Shown here one piece after another: positions 20,284 to 29,702 of a stretch of 64,000 bases of DNA (positions are counted from its first letter, which is position 1; each line of letters opens with the position of its first letter). A program made the translations under genes and the position numbers. This stretch comes from Synechococcus sp. AG-670-B23. Lineage in GTDB: Bacteria > Cyanobacteriota > Cyanobacteriia > PCC-6307 > Cyanobiaceae. The stretch is from positions 1 to 64,000 of the forward strand of contig QCSL01000006.1 in NCBI GenBank assembly GCA_003209165.1, in the 5' to 3' direction. The notes under the pieces are model-generated. The model saw nothing but the letters and a program-made list of their open reading frames with translations. It was not told the origin of the DNA and did not search any database.

Positions 20284-21547
20284 TTAGCTTCGGCCCCGCA
20301 AGGCTTGAGCCAGCTCGTTGAGTTTGAGGCTGACGGCCACCGCCTGTTCGCCGTTGATGCGATCCGCCTCCATCAGGGCATGCAGCTACTGGACTGATGG
20401 TCACCGTCCCATCAAATCCGTTGCGTTCCATGATTTCCTCCGCTTCATCGAGCGCCCCCCGCTGGATGTAGACCTTGCAGGCTTCTGTGTTGATCAGATT
20501 GTCGTGATACACCGCTCGTTTTCCATCTTTTGTCTTGATCAATCCCTGGGAGATCACCACCCACAGCGACTCCGACAACGAACGGCGGACACTCACCGGC
20601 TCCTCAGGTGGATACATACCAAGGACCCGTTCGAAGGTCTTCACCGCTGAATTGGTGTGGAGCGTCCCGAACCAGGTGGCCAGTTTGGGCTGCTTCAAGG
20701 GCCGTTGAAAGAGTCTCTTGGTCCCGGATTTCACCCACCAACATCACATCAGGGTCTTCTCGCAGGGCGGCCCTCAGAGCGTTGTGGAATTTGAGGGTGT
20801 GCAATCCAACTTCCCGGTGCCGAATGAGGGACTTGCAGCTCTTGTGCACGAACTCGACGGGATCCTCGATCGTGAGGATGTGACGTGCTTCGTTGCGGTT
20901 GATCCAGTCGATCATGGCCGCCAGGGTTGTGCTTTTGCCTGACCCTGTCGGTCCGGTCACCAGGATCAGTCCCTGCTGCAGGGCCGCGAGGCTCTGCAGG
21001 ACGCTCGGGAGATCCAGCTGCTCCATGGTGAGGATCGTCTGTGGAATCAGGCGCAGCACCATGGCCGGGCCCCGCAGAGAATCCATCAGGTTGATGTGCA
21101 CGTGCACGTAGGGGAAGGCATGGGAGTGGGAGCCGTTGAATTCCTTGTCGCGGTTGAAGTCATCGATCTGTTGAGGCGTCAGGATTTCTTGGAGCCATCC
21201 CTGAAAGGCATCGGCGCGGGTCACAGGCCATTCCGAGCCCTGCATGTTTCCTCGGGCGCGGTAGCGCGGCACTTCCCCAACCCCCAGGTGGACGTCGGAA
21301 TTGCCGGCAAGTGCGATGAGAACGATCTCTTCGAGGTTTGGAGAGCCATCTGCAGCGGCCTTGGGCTCTCAACCGTCCGAGATCTTCCTGAGGTCTCGAC
21401 GGATGGCTCCGGGGTCCCCACGGACTGCTGAGATGTACTGACGGACTGCTCGGATGTTCTGACGGACGGTGGGCGGTGGGCGCGGCGGGAAGCTGGCGGG
21501 GAAACCGGCTGAGCCACGGTGATGGTTGAGGATCTCTTCGGGATCAT
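20284..21547 (-). pseudogene. pilT: Frameshifted pilT (type IV pilus retraction ATPase)
   Basis: Three successive reading frames join into one PilT-like protein. Frame 1 (from about 21547) gives a Ser/Thr/Pro-rich leader. After a frameshift near 21350-21370 frame 2 gives LEEIVLIALAGNSDVHLGVGEV, Walker A GPTGSGKST, the Asp box and Walker B LVGEIRDQETL. After a second shift near 20670 (about 2 bases lost in the GHLV-FGTLHTNS segment) frame 3 gives SAVKTFERVLGMYPPEE. After a third shift near 20380 the normal C-terminus ADRINGEQAVAVSLKLNELAQALRG ends at TAA 20284-20286. Three lesions in conserved segments make it non-functional. An intact PilT powers pilus retraction, twitching and DNA uptake. 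Confidence 0.88.
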
Positions 21548-21628
21548 CTCGATGCTGGGGCTGGCAAGGATTTCTCACTGTTCTCTCCGGGTTGACGCCC
21601 GTAAACTCCAGCTGTCCGTCTGGATGGA

Positions 21629-22741
21629 ATGGCTGAACAGCCCCGCGTCACGATCGTTCTGGGAACGCGTCCGGAGGCGATCAAGCTGGCTCCGGTCATC
21701 CAGAAGTTCCAAGCCTTTGATGGGTTAAAAACACGTGTCGTCTTGACCGGTCAGCACCGTGAGATGGTGGGCCAGGTGATGGACCTGTTCCATTTCCAGG
21801 CCGATCGGGATCTCAACTTGATGGCACCCCGCCAGACCCTGACGCATGTCACCTGTGCAGTGCTGCAAGGGCTGCGGGAAGACTTTCAGGCCTATCCCCC
21901 GCAGTTGGTCCTTGTGCAGGGTGACACCACCACGGCGTTCGCCGCTGGTTTGGCCGCGTTTTATGAGCAGATCCCGGTTGGCCATGTGGAGGCCGGTCTG
22001 CGCACCGACAATCTTCTGGATCCCTTCCCGGAAGAAGCCAACCGTCGTCTCCTCTCCCAGATCGCGACCCTTCATTTCGCGCCGACAGTTAAGGCAGAAT
22101 CCAACCTGAAGGCATCCGGTGTGGTCGGGGAAATCTTCGTGACCGGCAACACCGTCATCGATGCGTTGTTGTTAATGGCGGAATCGGCTCCGGAGGTTCA
22201 GTTCGATGGCCTCGACTGGGCCCAACAGAGGGTGATCCTCGCCACGGTGCATCGGCGTGAAAATTGGGGTGAGCGTCTGCACGACATCGCTGCAGGAATG
22301 CTCCAAGTGCTTGAGCGTTATCCCGACACGGCGCTTCTGCTGCCCATGCATCGCAACCCGACGGTGCGTGAACCTCTGAAGGCTCTTCTCGGGAGCCATC
22401 CCCGTGTCGTTCTGACCGAACCTTTGGACTACGACCGCCTCGTCGCAGCGATGAAAGGTTGCTGCCTGTTGCTCACCGATTCCGGTGGTCTGCAGGAGGA
22501 GGCCCCTGCGCTCGGTAAGCCCGTTCTGGTTCTGCGGCGCACCACAGAGCGGCCGGAGGCCGTTGATGCGGGAACAGCTCGACTGGTGGGCACCGACCCC
22601 AATGTGATTCTGGAAGAGACCTCGCGGCTGCTTGGGGATGCCACGGCCTATGAAGAGATGTCCCGCGCCGTTAACCCCTTCGGCGATGGTCACGCCAGCG
22701 AACGCATCCTTGAGCGCTGCCGCAGCCATCTCGGGGTCTGA
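21629..22741 (+). CDS. wecB: UDP-N-acetylglucosamine 2-epimerase (non-hydrolysing)
   Basis: A 370-residue GT-B-fold enzyme making UDP-ManNAc from UDP-GlcNAc for surface polysaccharides. The N-terminal VLGTRPEAIKLAPVI, the central VQGDTTTAFA, HVEAGLRT and the C-terminal LTDSGGLQEEAPALGKPVLVLR are all diagnostic. The start ATG at 21629 places the first strand right at the N-terminus. No other polysaccharide genes are adjacent. The DUF1643 gene follows and appears to overlap its 3' end. Confidence 0.96.
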   Translation: MAEQPRVTIVLGTRPEAIKLAPVIQKFQAFDGLKTRVVLTGQHREMVGQVMDLFHFQADRDLNLMAPRQTLTHVTCAVLQGLREDFQAYPPQLVLVQGDTTTAFAAGLAAFYEQIPVGHVEAGLRTDNLLDPFPEEANRRLLSQIATLHFAPTVKAESNLKASGVVGEIFVTGNTVIDALLLMAESAPEVQFDGLDWAQQRVILATVHRRENWGERLHDIAAGMLQVLERYPDTALLLPMHRNPTVREPLKALLGSHPRVVLTEPLDYDRLVAAMKGCCLLLTDSGGLQEEAPALGKPVLVLRRTTERPEAVDAGTARLVGTDPNVILEETSRLLGDATAYEEMSRAVNPFGDGHASERILERCRSHLGV

Positions 22742-23312
22742 GGCGTCCATTAGTAGCGATGGCTTTTACCGCTGGTGGCTGCGGCGCTGCTTGGGCACTG
22801 GGGAAGGCTGCCTGCTCTTCCTGGGTCTGAATCCCTCAAGGGCGGATGGCCAGCGCGATGACCCGACCCTGCGCCGTTTGATCGGCTTCACAAGGCAGTG
22901 GGGATATCGGGAGTTGCTGGTGCTGAATTTGTTCGCCCGGATGTCGCCGTCTCCGGCGGTTCTGCTGCGGGTGAAGGACCCCATCGGTGAGCACAACGAC
23001 GCGATCGTGAACCGTTTGCTCAACCACTGGTCCCGTACGTCTGGGATCGAGCTCTGGTGTGGATGGGGTGTGAATGGGGCCCGGCTGGACCGGGCTCAGG
23101 TGGTTCTTGAAGCGATTCAGCGCTTGTTGCCAGAACGCCGACGCTCAGTTCCCGATTCGCCGCATCCTTTGATGCTGGGACGTACGGCCTCCGGACAACC
23201 TCGCCATCCCCTTTACGCCCCGCGAAATGCTTGTCTTCGCCCTTTTCTCTGGGCAGACCCTGAACCGATCCGTCATCCTGTGAAGACCCTGACGGATGTC
23301 TTTCCGAGCTGA
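22686..23312 (+). CDS. DUF1643 family protein
   Basis: A soluble protein of about 208 residues from ATG 22686, or slightly shorter. Conserved landmarks are FYRWWLRR, LLFLGLNPSRADGQRDDPTLRR and the C-terminal PRHPLYAPRNACLRPF; the family is of unknown function and sometimes resembles uracil-DNA-glycosylase-like folds. The start is unclear because family similarity begins only after the wecB stop, where no ATG or GTG exists; TTG 22710 and ATG 22686 lie inside wecB. Its TGA shares a base with the next ATG (23312). Confidence 0.75.
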   Translation: MVTPANASLSAAAAISGSEASISSDGFYRWWLRRCLGTGEGCLLFLGLNPSRADGQRDDPTLRRLIGFTRQWGYRELLVLNLFARMSPSPAVLLRVKDPIGEHNDAIVNRLLNHWSRTSGIELWCGWGVNGARLDRAQVVLEAIQRLLPERRRSVPDSPHPLMLGRTASGQPRHPLYAPRNACLRPFLWADPEPIRHPVKTLTDVFPS

Positions 23313-23560
23313 TGTCTCGTACGCCCCGCCGCTATGCCGTCCATCTCCACCTTGTGGGAGGGCAGTCCGAACGGGTGTTCCCTACGAAACTCGAGACCTT
23401 TCAAGAGTGGTGCCAGGGTGTGGTCAATGCCGAAAACCAAGGCGGTTTCGTCAATGTCCCCATCAGCGATCTAGAGGGTGAATATCTGGTCGTGCGCCCC
23501 CAAGCTTTGATCGGCGTGCGCGTGGTGGAACCTCAGTTCTCCTCCGTCGATGACGCCTGA
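23312..23560 (+). CDS. Conserved small hypothetical protein, 82 residues
   Basis: An 82-residue soluble protein, beta-rich by eye (YAVHLHLVGG, then GFVNVPISDLEGEYLVVRPQALIGVRVVEP). No motif or membrane helix is visible. The start shares one base with the previous stop, and its end overlaps the antiporter start by 11 bases, so it sits in a tight wecB - DUF1643 - this gene - antiporter run. The coupling makes it a real gene; its function is unknown. Confidence 0.8.
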   Translation: MSRTPRRYAVHLHLVGGQSERVFPTKLETFQEWCQGVVNAENQGGFVNVPISDLEGEYLVVRPQALIGVRVVEPQFSSVDDA

Positions 23561-24815
23561 GCGTTTGGGTCTCCTCTGGGGCGTCACGGTCTTCTCAGGT
23601 GCTATGGCACGGCTTTTTGCAGCGAAGACCGAAATTTCCGGGGTGGTATTGCTGCTCCTCTCGGGGCTGCTGATCGGTCGCTCTGGTCTGGGTTGGGTGG
23701 AACCCCTCGACCTCGGCTCCGGGCTTGGGACCGTGGTGGGTCTTCTGGTGAGCCTGGTGCTGTTCGACGGCGGTCTGAATCTCCGTCTGCCTGGCGACAC
23801 GATCAAGGCTACGGTGCAACGGATCGCAGCCCTGCGTCTGTTGATCTCCCTGGGAGGCGGTCTGTTGGCCGCCCATTGGCTTGCAGGACTCAGCTGGTCG
23901 CTCTCTGCTGTGTTCAGCGCCATCGTATTGGCCACAGGGCCAACGGTGGTCACCCCTCTGGTGCGTCAGATTCGACTCGCGCCCCCTCTGGGTGAAGTCC
24001 TGGAGGCTGAGGGTCTGGTGCTCGAGCCCATCGGCGCTGTTTTAGCCCTGCTGCTTTTGGAGCTTGCCTTAGGCAATCTGCATGGCTGGCGTGAGGTGAT
24101 GCTCGGCCTGTTGTATCGATTGGGTGGCGGTGTGCTGATTGGGGCAAGCGTCGGCTGGCTGCTGTCGGAGGTTCTGCGACGGCTCAATCCCGATCAGTTG
24201 AAGGGGCTCCCTCTTCAGCTCAGCCTGGGTTTGCTGTTTCTGATGTATGGCGTCAGTGAGTGGGTGCTGCCGGAATCCGCACTGCCTGCTTCGGTGGCGG
24301 CGGGCATCGTCGTCGGTCGCCGTCCAGGACCCCACACCGCTGAATTGGATGGCCTGATTCAGGAACTGGCGCAGTTGGCTATCACGATGCTGTTTCCGCT
24401 TCTTGCCGCTGACGTGTCTTGGGCTGAACTCAGCCCGCTCGGCTGGGGCGGCATTCTTTGTGTGCTGTCGTTGATGCTGGTGGTTCGTCCGATTGGAGTG
24501 GGGTTGGCCACCATTGGGCTGCCCTTCAGGCTTGAGCAACGCCTGTTTCTTGGTTGGCTTGCTCCGCGAGGCATTGTCACCGCTGCGGTGGCCTCGCTGT
24601 TTTCCATTCGCCTGGAGCAGGCCGGCATTCTGGGGGCTGGACGTCTTCAGGGGCTGGTGTTTCTGACCATCCTGATGACCGTTGGTCTCCAGGGCCTTAC
24701 GGCCCAGCCGTTGGCTCGAGCTCTTGGCCTGGTCAAAGCCGACCACAATGAGTTGTCTTCAGTCGAGGCAGCGGCGCAGACGCGGCAGGTCCTTACCGAT
24801 TCGAGCCAGCAGTGA
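23550..24815 (+). CDS. Monovalent cation/H+ antiporter, CPA1 (NhaP-like)
   Basis: A 421-residue membrane protein with about 12-13 hydrophobic helices. The FDGGLNLRL segment and [14 protein letters not shown] are the family motifs; the latter corresponds to the ion-binding region, where the classical Asp pair of NhaP appears here as a Thr-Gly-Pro-Thr stretch. The [16 protein letters not shown] motif near the C-terminus is well conserved. It probably exchanges Na+ or K+ for H+ across the plasma membrane. Ion specificity is not readable. Its 3' end overlaps the convergent gltX by 57 bases. Confidence 0.87.
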   Translation: MTPERLGLLWGVTVFSGAMARLFAAKTEISGVVLLLLSGLLIGRSGLGWVEPLDLGSGLGTVVGLLVSLVLFDGGLNLRLPGDTIKATVQRIAALRLLISLGGGLLAAHWLAGLSWSLSAVFSAIVLATGPTVVTPLVRQIRLAPPLGEVLEAEGLVLEPIGAVLALLLLELALGNLHGWREVMLGLLYRLGGGVLIGASVGWLLSEVLRRLNPDQLKGLPLQLSLGLLFLMYGVSEWVLPESALPASVAAGIVVGRRPGPHTAELDGLIQELAQLAITMLFPLLAADVSWAELSPLGWGGILCVLSLMLVVRPIGVGLATIGLPFRLEQRLFLGWLAPRGIVTAAVASLFSIRLEQAGILGAGRLQGLVFLTILMTVGLQGLTAQPLARALGLVKADHNELSSVEAAAQTRQVLTDSSQQ

Positions 24816-26192
24816 CCATGTGGTGATCAGGTCTGGTCCCTGCAGACGCCCCAGCAGAGCGGCGCGCAGGGTTTTCATCACCACGCCCCTTTTTACTCCG
24901 GCTGATTTGGCGGCATCCCCCAGCCAAGCCTTGGCAAGATCGCTGTCGCTTCCATCCCAAGATTCGCTCTCGAGCCGCTGTACGAGTTCGGCCAGGGCCG
25001 CTTTGGCTCCTTCAATGGCGAGCTGCTCAAGAGCATCCTCCTGAAGGTCCGGACATTCAAAGAACGGTTCCGCCTGGTCTACGCCATCCTTCAAAAGGGT
25101 GAGGGATGGCCCCAGCAAGGTGCAGAGGTCGAGGCACCAGCTGGTGTCGCTGGGAGGCGTCCAACCGCGTTCGGCCCACAGGGGCGTCAGTTTTTCCAGG
25201 AGCTGTTCCGCCGTCCATCCATGCAGAACATGGGCATTGAGCCAGTTGAGCTTGTCCCAGTCGAAGCGTGCCCCAGCTTTATTGACGCGATCGAAACCAA
25301 AGACGGCTGCGGCCTCACTCAAGCTGAATCTTTCCTCCATGCCCTCAGGCACGGACCAACCCAACAACGTCATGTAGTTGGCGATGGCGTCAGGGGTGTA
25401 CCCCATGGCGCGGAAGTCATTGATGGAGGTCACCCCATCCCGTTTAGAGAGTTTGCGTCCCTCGGCATTGAGGATGAGAGGTGCGTGAGCAAAGGTCGGC
25501 AATGGCAGTCCCAACGCTTCGTAGAGGAGCAGTTGCTTGGCTGTGTTGGCAATGTGATCTTCCCCGCGGATCACGTGGGTGATCTCCATCGCGGCGTCAT
25601 CCACCACAACCACAAGGTTGTAGAGAGGGTTCCCAATTTGATCCGCCGGCGCACGACGGGCAATCACCATGTCTCCGCCGAGGTCAGAGCCACGCCAGCT
25701 CATGGCTCCACGCACAAGATCGTTCCAGCGAATTTCGGCAGTGTCATCGATGCGAAAGCGAATCACCGCTTCACGGCCTTCCGCCTGAAACGCTTGCTCT
25801 TGCTCAGGCGTCAGATGCCTGTGGCGGTTGTCGTAGCGCGGAGCTTGATTGGCCGCTTTCTGCGCGTCGCGCATCGCGGTGAGTTCCGTTTCGCTGGCAT
25901 AGCAGCGGTAGGCCAATCCTCGATCGAGTAGGGCCTGAATCGCTTCGTGATGCTCTGACACCCTTTCGCTCTGGATGACTGGCTCCTCGTCCCAATTGAT
26001 CCCGAGCCACTGCAAGCCCTCGAGAATGTTTTGGGTGTACTCCGGTTTGGATCGTTCCTTGTCGGTGTCTTCAATGCGAAGCACGAAGCTCCCATGCTCG
26101 TGCTTGGCGTAAAGCCAGTTGAAAACAGCGGTTCGCGCCGTTCCAATATGAAGCGTACCCGTTGGGCTGGGGGCCAATCGAACGCGCACCAT
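24759..26192 (-). CDS. gltX: Glutamyl-tRNA synthetase
   Basis: A 477-residue class I synthetase started at ATG 26192 ([12 protein letters not shown]). The HIGH-type motif HIGT (15-18) and the KLSKRDG lid motif are present, with a discriminating-type C-terminal anticodon-binding domain. In cyanobacteria it also charges tRNA-Gln for the amidotransferase pathway, and its Glu-tRNA feeds the C5 tetrapyrrole path, which links it to hemL and hemC in this window. It lies just downstream of tRNA-Asp. Confidence 0.97.
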   Translation of the reverse strand: MVRVRLAPSPTGTLHIGTARTAVFNWLYAKHEHGSFVLRIEDTDKERSKPEYTQNILEGLQWLGINWDEEPVIQSERVSEHHEAIQALLDRGLAYRCYASETELTAMRDAQKAANQAPRYDNRHRHLTPEQEQAFQAEGREAVIRFRIDDTAEIRWNDLVRGAMSWRGSDLGGDMVIARRAPADQIGNPLYNLVVVVDDAAMEITHVIRGEDHIANTAKQLLLYEALGLPLPTFAHAPLILNAEGRKLSKRDGVTSINDFRAMGYTPDAIANYMTLLGWSVPEGMEERFSLSEAAAVFGFDRVNKAGARFDWDKLNWLNAHVLHGWTAEQLLEKLTPLWAERGWTPPSDTSWCLDLCTLLGPSLTLLKDGVDQAEPFFECPDLQEDALEQLAIEGAKAALAELVQRLESESWDGSDSDLAKAWLGDAAKSAGVKRGVVMKTLRAALLGRLQGPDLITTWSLLARIGKDLPRLRRCLD

Positions 26193-26213
26193 CGAGGCTT
26201 TTGGTGGTGAGAA

Positions 26214-26287
26214 CGGGACCGACGGGATTCGAACCCGCAACTTCCGCCGTGACAGGGCGGTGCTCTAACCGGTTGAACTACGGTCCC
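26214..26287 (-). tRNA. tRNA-Asp (GTC)
   Basis: A 74-nt cloverleaf on the minus strand. Acceptor GGGACCG pairs with CGGTCCC, the anticodon arm is CCGCC-CTGTCAC-GGCGG (anticodon GTC), and the T-arm contains GGTTCGAATCC. Discriminator G73 fits the aspartyl identity set. It lies 22 bases upstream of the gltX start on the same strand. Confidence 0.96.
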
Positions 26288-26430
26288 AGATCGGATTCAG
26301 AACTCGCGAGACGCGCTCCGAAGAATCTGATCTGAGTCGCTTGCGCGACCAAATCAGTATCAACTGTTGCCCTGCCCTCCGTCAACAACTGAACGCTGGA
26401 TCACAACTGTTTTGTCATCGGCGTGCTGGC

Positions 26431-26466
26431 ATAAAAAAAGTTCCCGACAACACTGTCGTCGGGAAC
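26431..26466 (-). terminator. Intrinsic terminator downstream of the 62-residue protein gene
   Basis: A 9-bp perfect stem GTTCCCGAC (26440-26448) with GTCGGGAAC (26458-26466) is flanked on the minus-strand exit side by a T7 run (26433-26439 reads as an A-run on the plus strand). It lies about 40 bases after the stop of the upstream small gene. Confidence 0.85.
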
Positions 26467-26504
26467 AGTAAGGACCATCGGCTCATGACCGTGTGCCCAA
26501 TGAT

Positions 26505-26693
26505 TCAGGGACGGAATCCAGCAGGTTCGATGAGTCGAACCTGATTACCGCGGGCGGTGAATTCACGACCTTGATCACTTTGAACGACCACACGGCCGCC
26601 GGACTTGACTCGTATCACTCGGGCACGGACCCAGCCTAGGGCGGCTGACTCCAACACCTTCACAACATCACCAGGTTGAAGATCCAACTCCAT
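26505..26693 (-). CDS. 62-residue hyper-conserved protein of marine picocyanobacteria (HCP-like)
   Basis: A 62-residue protein started at ATG 26693 (MELDLQPGDVVKVLESAALG...). It reads as a small beta-barrel (QPGDVVKVLES, GWVRARVIRVKSGGRVVVQS), which suggests an SH3/KOW-like fold that could bind RNA. Length, composition and position between gltX, tRNA-Trp and rplS match the hyper-conserved ribosome-associated protein reported from Prochlorococcus and marine Synechococcus. That identity is from memory of length and context, not alignment. Bounded by tRNA-Trp upstream and its own terminator downstream. Confidence 0.75.
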   Translation of the reverse strand: MELDLQPGDVVKVLESAALGWVRARVIRVKSGGRVVVQSDQGREFTARGNQVRLIEPAGFRP

Positions 26694-26730
26694 GCTCAGA
26701 ACCGGGAAACTGCACGAGGGGAACATCGGA

Positions 26731-26803
26731 CGCGCCGTGGAGGACTCGAACCCCCGACATCAGGTTTTGGAGACCTGCGTTCTACCAACTGAACTAACGG
26801 CGC
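26731..26803 (-). tRNA. tRNA-Trp (CCA)
   Basis: A 73-nt cloverleaf on the minus strand. The acceptor GCGCCGT pairs with ACGGCGC, the anticodon arm CAGGT-CTCCAAA-ACCTG gives anticodon CCA, and the T-arm contains GGTTCGAGTCC. Discriminator G73 fits Trp. It lies between rplS and the 62-residue protein gene on the same strand. Confidence 0.96.
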
Positions 26804-26863
26804 AAGGCGATGTACCCCTTAGCCAACGTTGAAATTGGCAACTGATTGAACGAGGTCGAAACC

Positions 26864-27340
26864 TCAGCGATCGAAGCGCTGCTTCACGCGGGTGGCCTTG
26901 CCCACCCGTTCCCGCAGATAGAAAAGCTTCGCCCTACGCACTTTACCGCGCCGTTCCACCTTGACGGAAGCTACTTGTGGGCTGTGCAGCATGAACACCC
27001 GCTCAACGCCGATGCCCTGGAAAATCCGGCGCACGGTGATGGTCAGATTGAGACCGCCATGGCGCTTGGCAATCACCACTCCTTCGTAGGGCTGAACACG
27101 CTCTTTGTTGCCTTCGCTGATGCGAACACCAACGCGCACGGTGTCTCCTACATAGATCTCGGGAAGATCTTCTTTCTGCTGAGCAGACTCAAAGGCTCGA
27201 ATCAGCGCTTCGGGGCTCAGTTTTTTGGCAGGAGCACTGGAAGCCATGCTGGGCTTCGTTCCTGTGGCCTCAGTTGCTGTTTCCACAGCCGTTTCGGTGT
27301 TCTCGTCGGTCACCGCTGTGTCCTTCGAATCGGCTGCCAT
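26864..27340 (-). CDS. rplS: 50S ribosomal protein L19
   Basis: A 158-residue L19. The core (about residues 40-158) has [31 protein letters not shown] and the [12 protein letters not shown] and [14 protein letters not shown] motifs. L19 sits at the 30S-50S interface. An N-terminal extension of about 40 residues rich in Ala, Thr, Glu and Ser, likely disordered, is added to the usual 115 or so residues; an internal ATG (MASSAPAKK) could be an alternative start. Followed by tRNA-Trp and the HCP-like gene. Confidence 0.95.
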   Translation of the reverse strand: MAADSKDTAVTDENTETAVETATEATGTKPSMASSAPAKKLSPEALIRAFESAQQKEDLPEIYVGDTVRVGVRISEGNKERVQPYEGVVIAKRHGGLNLTITVRRIFQGIGVERVFMLHSPQVASVKVERRGKVRRAKLFYLRERVGKATRVKQRFDR

Positions 27341-27365
27341 CCCAGCTCCGCGTTAAATCGCCAAA

Positions 27366-27662
27366 TTAAGAGTGTACCTTTCGACGCCATCGTTGGATAA
27401 GAAGCACTGCCCCTGTGATCAGCATCCACAGCAGGCCGATGGCATTGAGAAGAACGACGACCGGCTCAAGCGTGGGTCCAAGCCATTCCCCTTCATGCAC
27501 CACCATTAACCAGTGAACTTGCTCGCGGCTTGCTCCGAACCAATCCCGGGCGAGGCGGTAACTGACGCCGGAGAACACCGTCACTAGCAATGGCGCCAGA
27601 ACAAAAGGTGCAACGCTTAGGTGCAGTTCGCGCAAGCGCACAAGCAGCGACATGACCGGCAT
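27366..27662 (-). CDS. Small membrane protein (PepSY-associated TM-like)
   Basis: A protein of 98 residues from ATG 27662, or 95 from ATG 27653. Two hydrophobic helices (LSVAPFVLAPLLVTVFSGV and VVVLLNAIGLLWMLITGAVLL) flank a loop containing HWLMVVHEGEWLGP. This helix-HEG-helix pattern resembles half of a PepSY-associated membrane domain. The function is unknown. It is divergent from map and lies just upstream of rplS on the same strand. The open frame to 27734 is not used because it overlaps the map start. Confidence 0.68.
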   Translation of the reverse strand: MPVMSLLVRLRELHLSVAPFVLAPLLVTVFSGVSYRLARDWFGASREQVHWLMVVHEGEWLGPTLEPVVVLLNAIGLLWMLITGAVLLIQRWRRKVHS

Positions 27663-27706
27663 GAATTCGGTTGCTGTTGATAGCGTGACGGATATTGGCC
27701 TGAGCC

Positions 27707-28552
27707 ATGAATCTCTTTGCTGATCTTCTGGCATCCGCCCAGGCCGCCCAGGGGCAAGTGACAGCTACGGGCCCTCGGATTCAGAAGCGTCGCGGTGTTG
27801 AGATCAAATCGGCGCGCGAGGTGAAGATCATGCGCCAGGCCAGCCAGATCGTCGCCACCGTGCTTCGGGAAGTGATGGGGATGGTGGAGCCCGGTCAAAC
27901 CACGGGGGATATCGATGCTTATGCCGAAAAACGCATTCGAGAGATGGGGGCGACCCCTAGTTTCAAGGGATATCACGGTTTCCCGGCCAGCATCTGCGCC
28001 AGCATCAACAACGAAGTGGTGCATGGCATCCCAAGCCCGAAGCGGGTGATTCGGCAAGGCGATCTGCTGAAGGTTGACACCGGCGCTTACTTCGAGGGGT
28101 ATCACGGCGATAGCTGCATCACGATCTGTGTGGGTGATGCGCCTAAGGAAGCGCAGACGTTGAGCCGTGTGGCCAAAGAAGCATTGATGGCTGGACTTGG
28201 CCAAGTCAAAGCGGGCAACACCCTGCTGGACATTGCCGGAGCCGTTGAAGACCACGTCAAGGCCAACGGTTTCAGTGTTGTGGAGGATTACACCGGCCAC
28301 GGAGTGGGTCGGAATCTGCACGAAGAACCTTCTGTGTTCAATTTCCGCACCGATGAGCTTCCCAACGTCACCTTGCGTTCTGGCATGACCCTGGCGATTG
28401 AGCCCATCCTCAATGCTGGCAGCAATGCATGCCGCACCCTTCGGGATCAGTGGACCGTCGTGACCCGCGATGGCTCTCTTTCCGCGCAGTGGGAGCACAC
28501 CGTCCTGGTCACCAGTGATGGATGCGAAATCCTTACGGATCGGGGCGACTGA
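27707..28552 (+). CDS. map: Methionine aminopeptidase (type I)
   Basis: A 281-residue metalloprotease that removes the initiator Met. The pita-bread fold is clear from residue 35 on, with the metal ligands in [18 protein letters not shown], the His in [14 protein letters not shown] and the Glu in MTLAIEPI and WEHTVLV. An N-terminal extension of about 35 residues precedes the catalytic domain. It overlaps the convergent SDR gene by 20 bases. Confidence 0.96.
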   Translation: MNLFADLLASAQAAQGQVTATGPRIQKRRGVEIKSAREVKIMRQASQIVATVLREVMGMVEPGQTTGDIDAYAEKRIREMGATPSFKGYHGFPASICASINNEVVHGIPSPKRVIRQGDLLKVDTGAYFEGYHGDSCITICVGDAPKEAQTLSRVAKEALMAGLGQVKAGNTLLDIAGAVEDHVKANGFSVVEDYTGHGVGRNLHEEPSVFNFRTDELPNVTLRSGMTLAIEPILNAGSNACRTLRDQWTVVTRDGSLSAQWEHTVLVTSDGCEILTDRGD

Positions 28553-29252
28553 GGATCCGGCTGTAGACCCGTCGCGCCAGTTCGCTCATAGGCATCAACA
28601 CATAGGTCAGCGGGTTGGGCGTCACGATCACAAGGCGAAACCCCCAGCTCGCTTGGCGCATCACCTGTGTGGCCACAAATTCGGCGTTCATCACCCCAAT
28701 CGGATTGAGCGATGAGCGAAAAGGGCCGAGCACAAGCTTGCGCAGGATCAGGGCCTCGCGACCTGAAACATCGAGCACCGCACCACGGATGCTCACCAGC
28801 TGGCCCAGCATCCGCTTGGTGAGTTCGTATACCGGACTGACGGCAGGCTGTATTTCTGCCTCAGAAGTGTTGATCCATATCTCCCTCGGGCAACCTTGCG
28901 GCGAGGATCTGCTGATCGCCTCAAAACGCTGCATCAGCCGCCAGCTGCTCAAGGTGTTGATCTCCAGGATCTGATTGATCACGTCAGGCCTTTGGTCGCC
29001 TTGAGGATTGACACCGTGGTTGAGGATGAGAACATCGATTTCAACCAGATCGGCATCCAGGCTGGCTTCGTCACCGCAACTCCATCTCACCCAGCGGTGG
29101 GGGCCATCGGATTGCTCTGGGGGTGGGGGTCCGTGTGTGAAACCGACCACGTGGGCGCCTGCGGCACGAAAGCAGCGGGCTAGGGCCACGCCAAGGGCTC
29201 CGCGAGCGCCTGTGATGCCGACTCGTTTGCCATGAAAGGGGGACTGGGCCAT
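28533..29252 (-). CDS. Short-chain dehydrogenase/reductase family protein
   Basis: A 239-residue Rossmann protein started at ATG 29252. The N-terminal [14 protein letters not shown] is an NADP-type glycine motif, and LILNHGVNP corresponds to the NNAG strand. The catalytic Tyr-x3-Lys is visible as VYELTKRML, preceded by INTSEAEI for the Ser. The C-terminus has a hydrophobic stretch ([18 protein letters not shown]) that may attach to membrane. Substrate unknown; the divergence from FabG and the VxPN segment point to a lipid or terpenoid oxidoreductase at most. Confidence 0.75.
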   Translation of the reverse strand: MAQSPFHGKRVGITGARGALGVALARCFRAAGAHVVGFTHGPPPPEQSDGPHRWVRWSCGDEASLDADLVEIDVLILNHGVNPQGDQRPDVINQILEINTLSSWRLMQRFEAISRSSPQGCPREIWINTSEAEIQPAVSPVYELTKRMLGQLVSIRGAVLDVSGREALILRKLVLGPFRSSLNPIGVMNAEFVATQVMRQASWGFRLVIVTPNPLTYVLMPMSELARRVYSRILSRPDP

Positions 29253-29349
29253 AAGGCCAGCTTGGGGCATCCTTGAAGCGATCGGAGCTCGGAAAAATCA
29301 CCCGCCGTTTCGGATGCTGCCCAATTGGCTCTAGTCGCTCACTACTGCG

Positions 29350-29676
29350 GTGGCATTAGTCGTGAGCAGGATTCTCTCCGCAGCCCTGAAGATTCTGGGC
29401 CGTGGTGAACTGCAAGGGCGCCGTCCGGTAGCCGGAGGCGATGGACACCCCTATACGCTCCGCTGGAACAGGGTTGCTGCCACCATGGAGAGGCAGGACT
29501 GCCAACCTCGTTTCCCCGTTCATCCCGAGGTGGATGTTGATTTCGCCGTGACCACCCATCAATTGGTGGCCTGGTTCATGGATCGTTCCCATGTGCAGCG
29601 ATCGGAGCCGGATCTGCCCAATGGGTTCTGGCAGTGGTTGTTGATCAAGCGCGGAGATGCTCCTGAACAGGCCTAG
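29350..29676 (+). CDS. Conserved hypothetical protein, 108 residues
   Basis: A 108-residue soluble protein with a GTG start, ending 26 bases before the next gene. It has a basic N-terminal third, RFPVHPEVDVDFAVTTHQLVAWFMDRS in the middle and a Trp-rich C-terminal segment. No known motif. Its position just ahead of the P-loop/DRTGG gene and the matched strand support it over the mirror-image open frame on the other strand. Confidence 0.65.
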   Translation: MALVVSRILSAALKILGRGELQGRRPVAGGDGHPYTLRWNRVAATMERQDCQPRFPVHPEVDVDFAVTTHQLVAWFMDRSHVQRSEPDLPNGFWQWLLIKRGDAPEQA

Positions 29677-29702
29677 ATTCATTGTTGACAGGCATCACTT
29701 CC

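Noticed and set aside
24069-24746. 225-codon minus-strand frame over the antiporter gene
   Set aside because: Gln/His/Asn-rich shadow of hydrophobic codons, without motifs.
26846-27400. 184-codon plus-strand frame over rplS
   Set aside because: Reverse-complement shadow of L19 with no start signal.
27617-28498. 293-codon minus-strand frame over map
   Set aside because: Shadow of methionine aminopeptidase.
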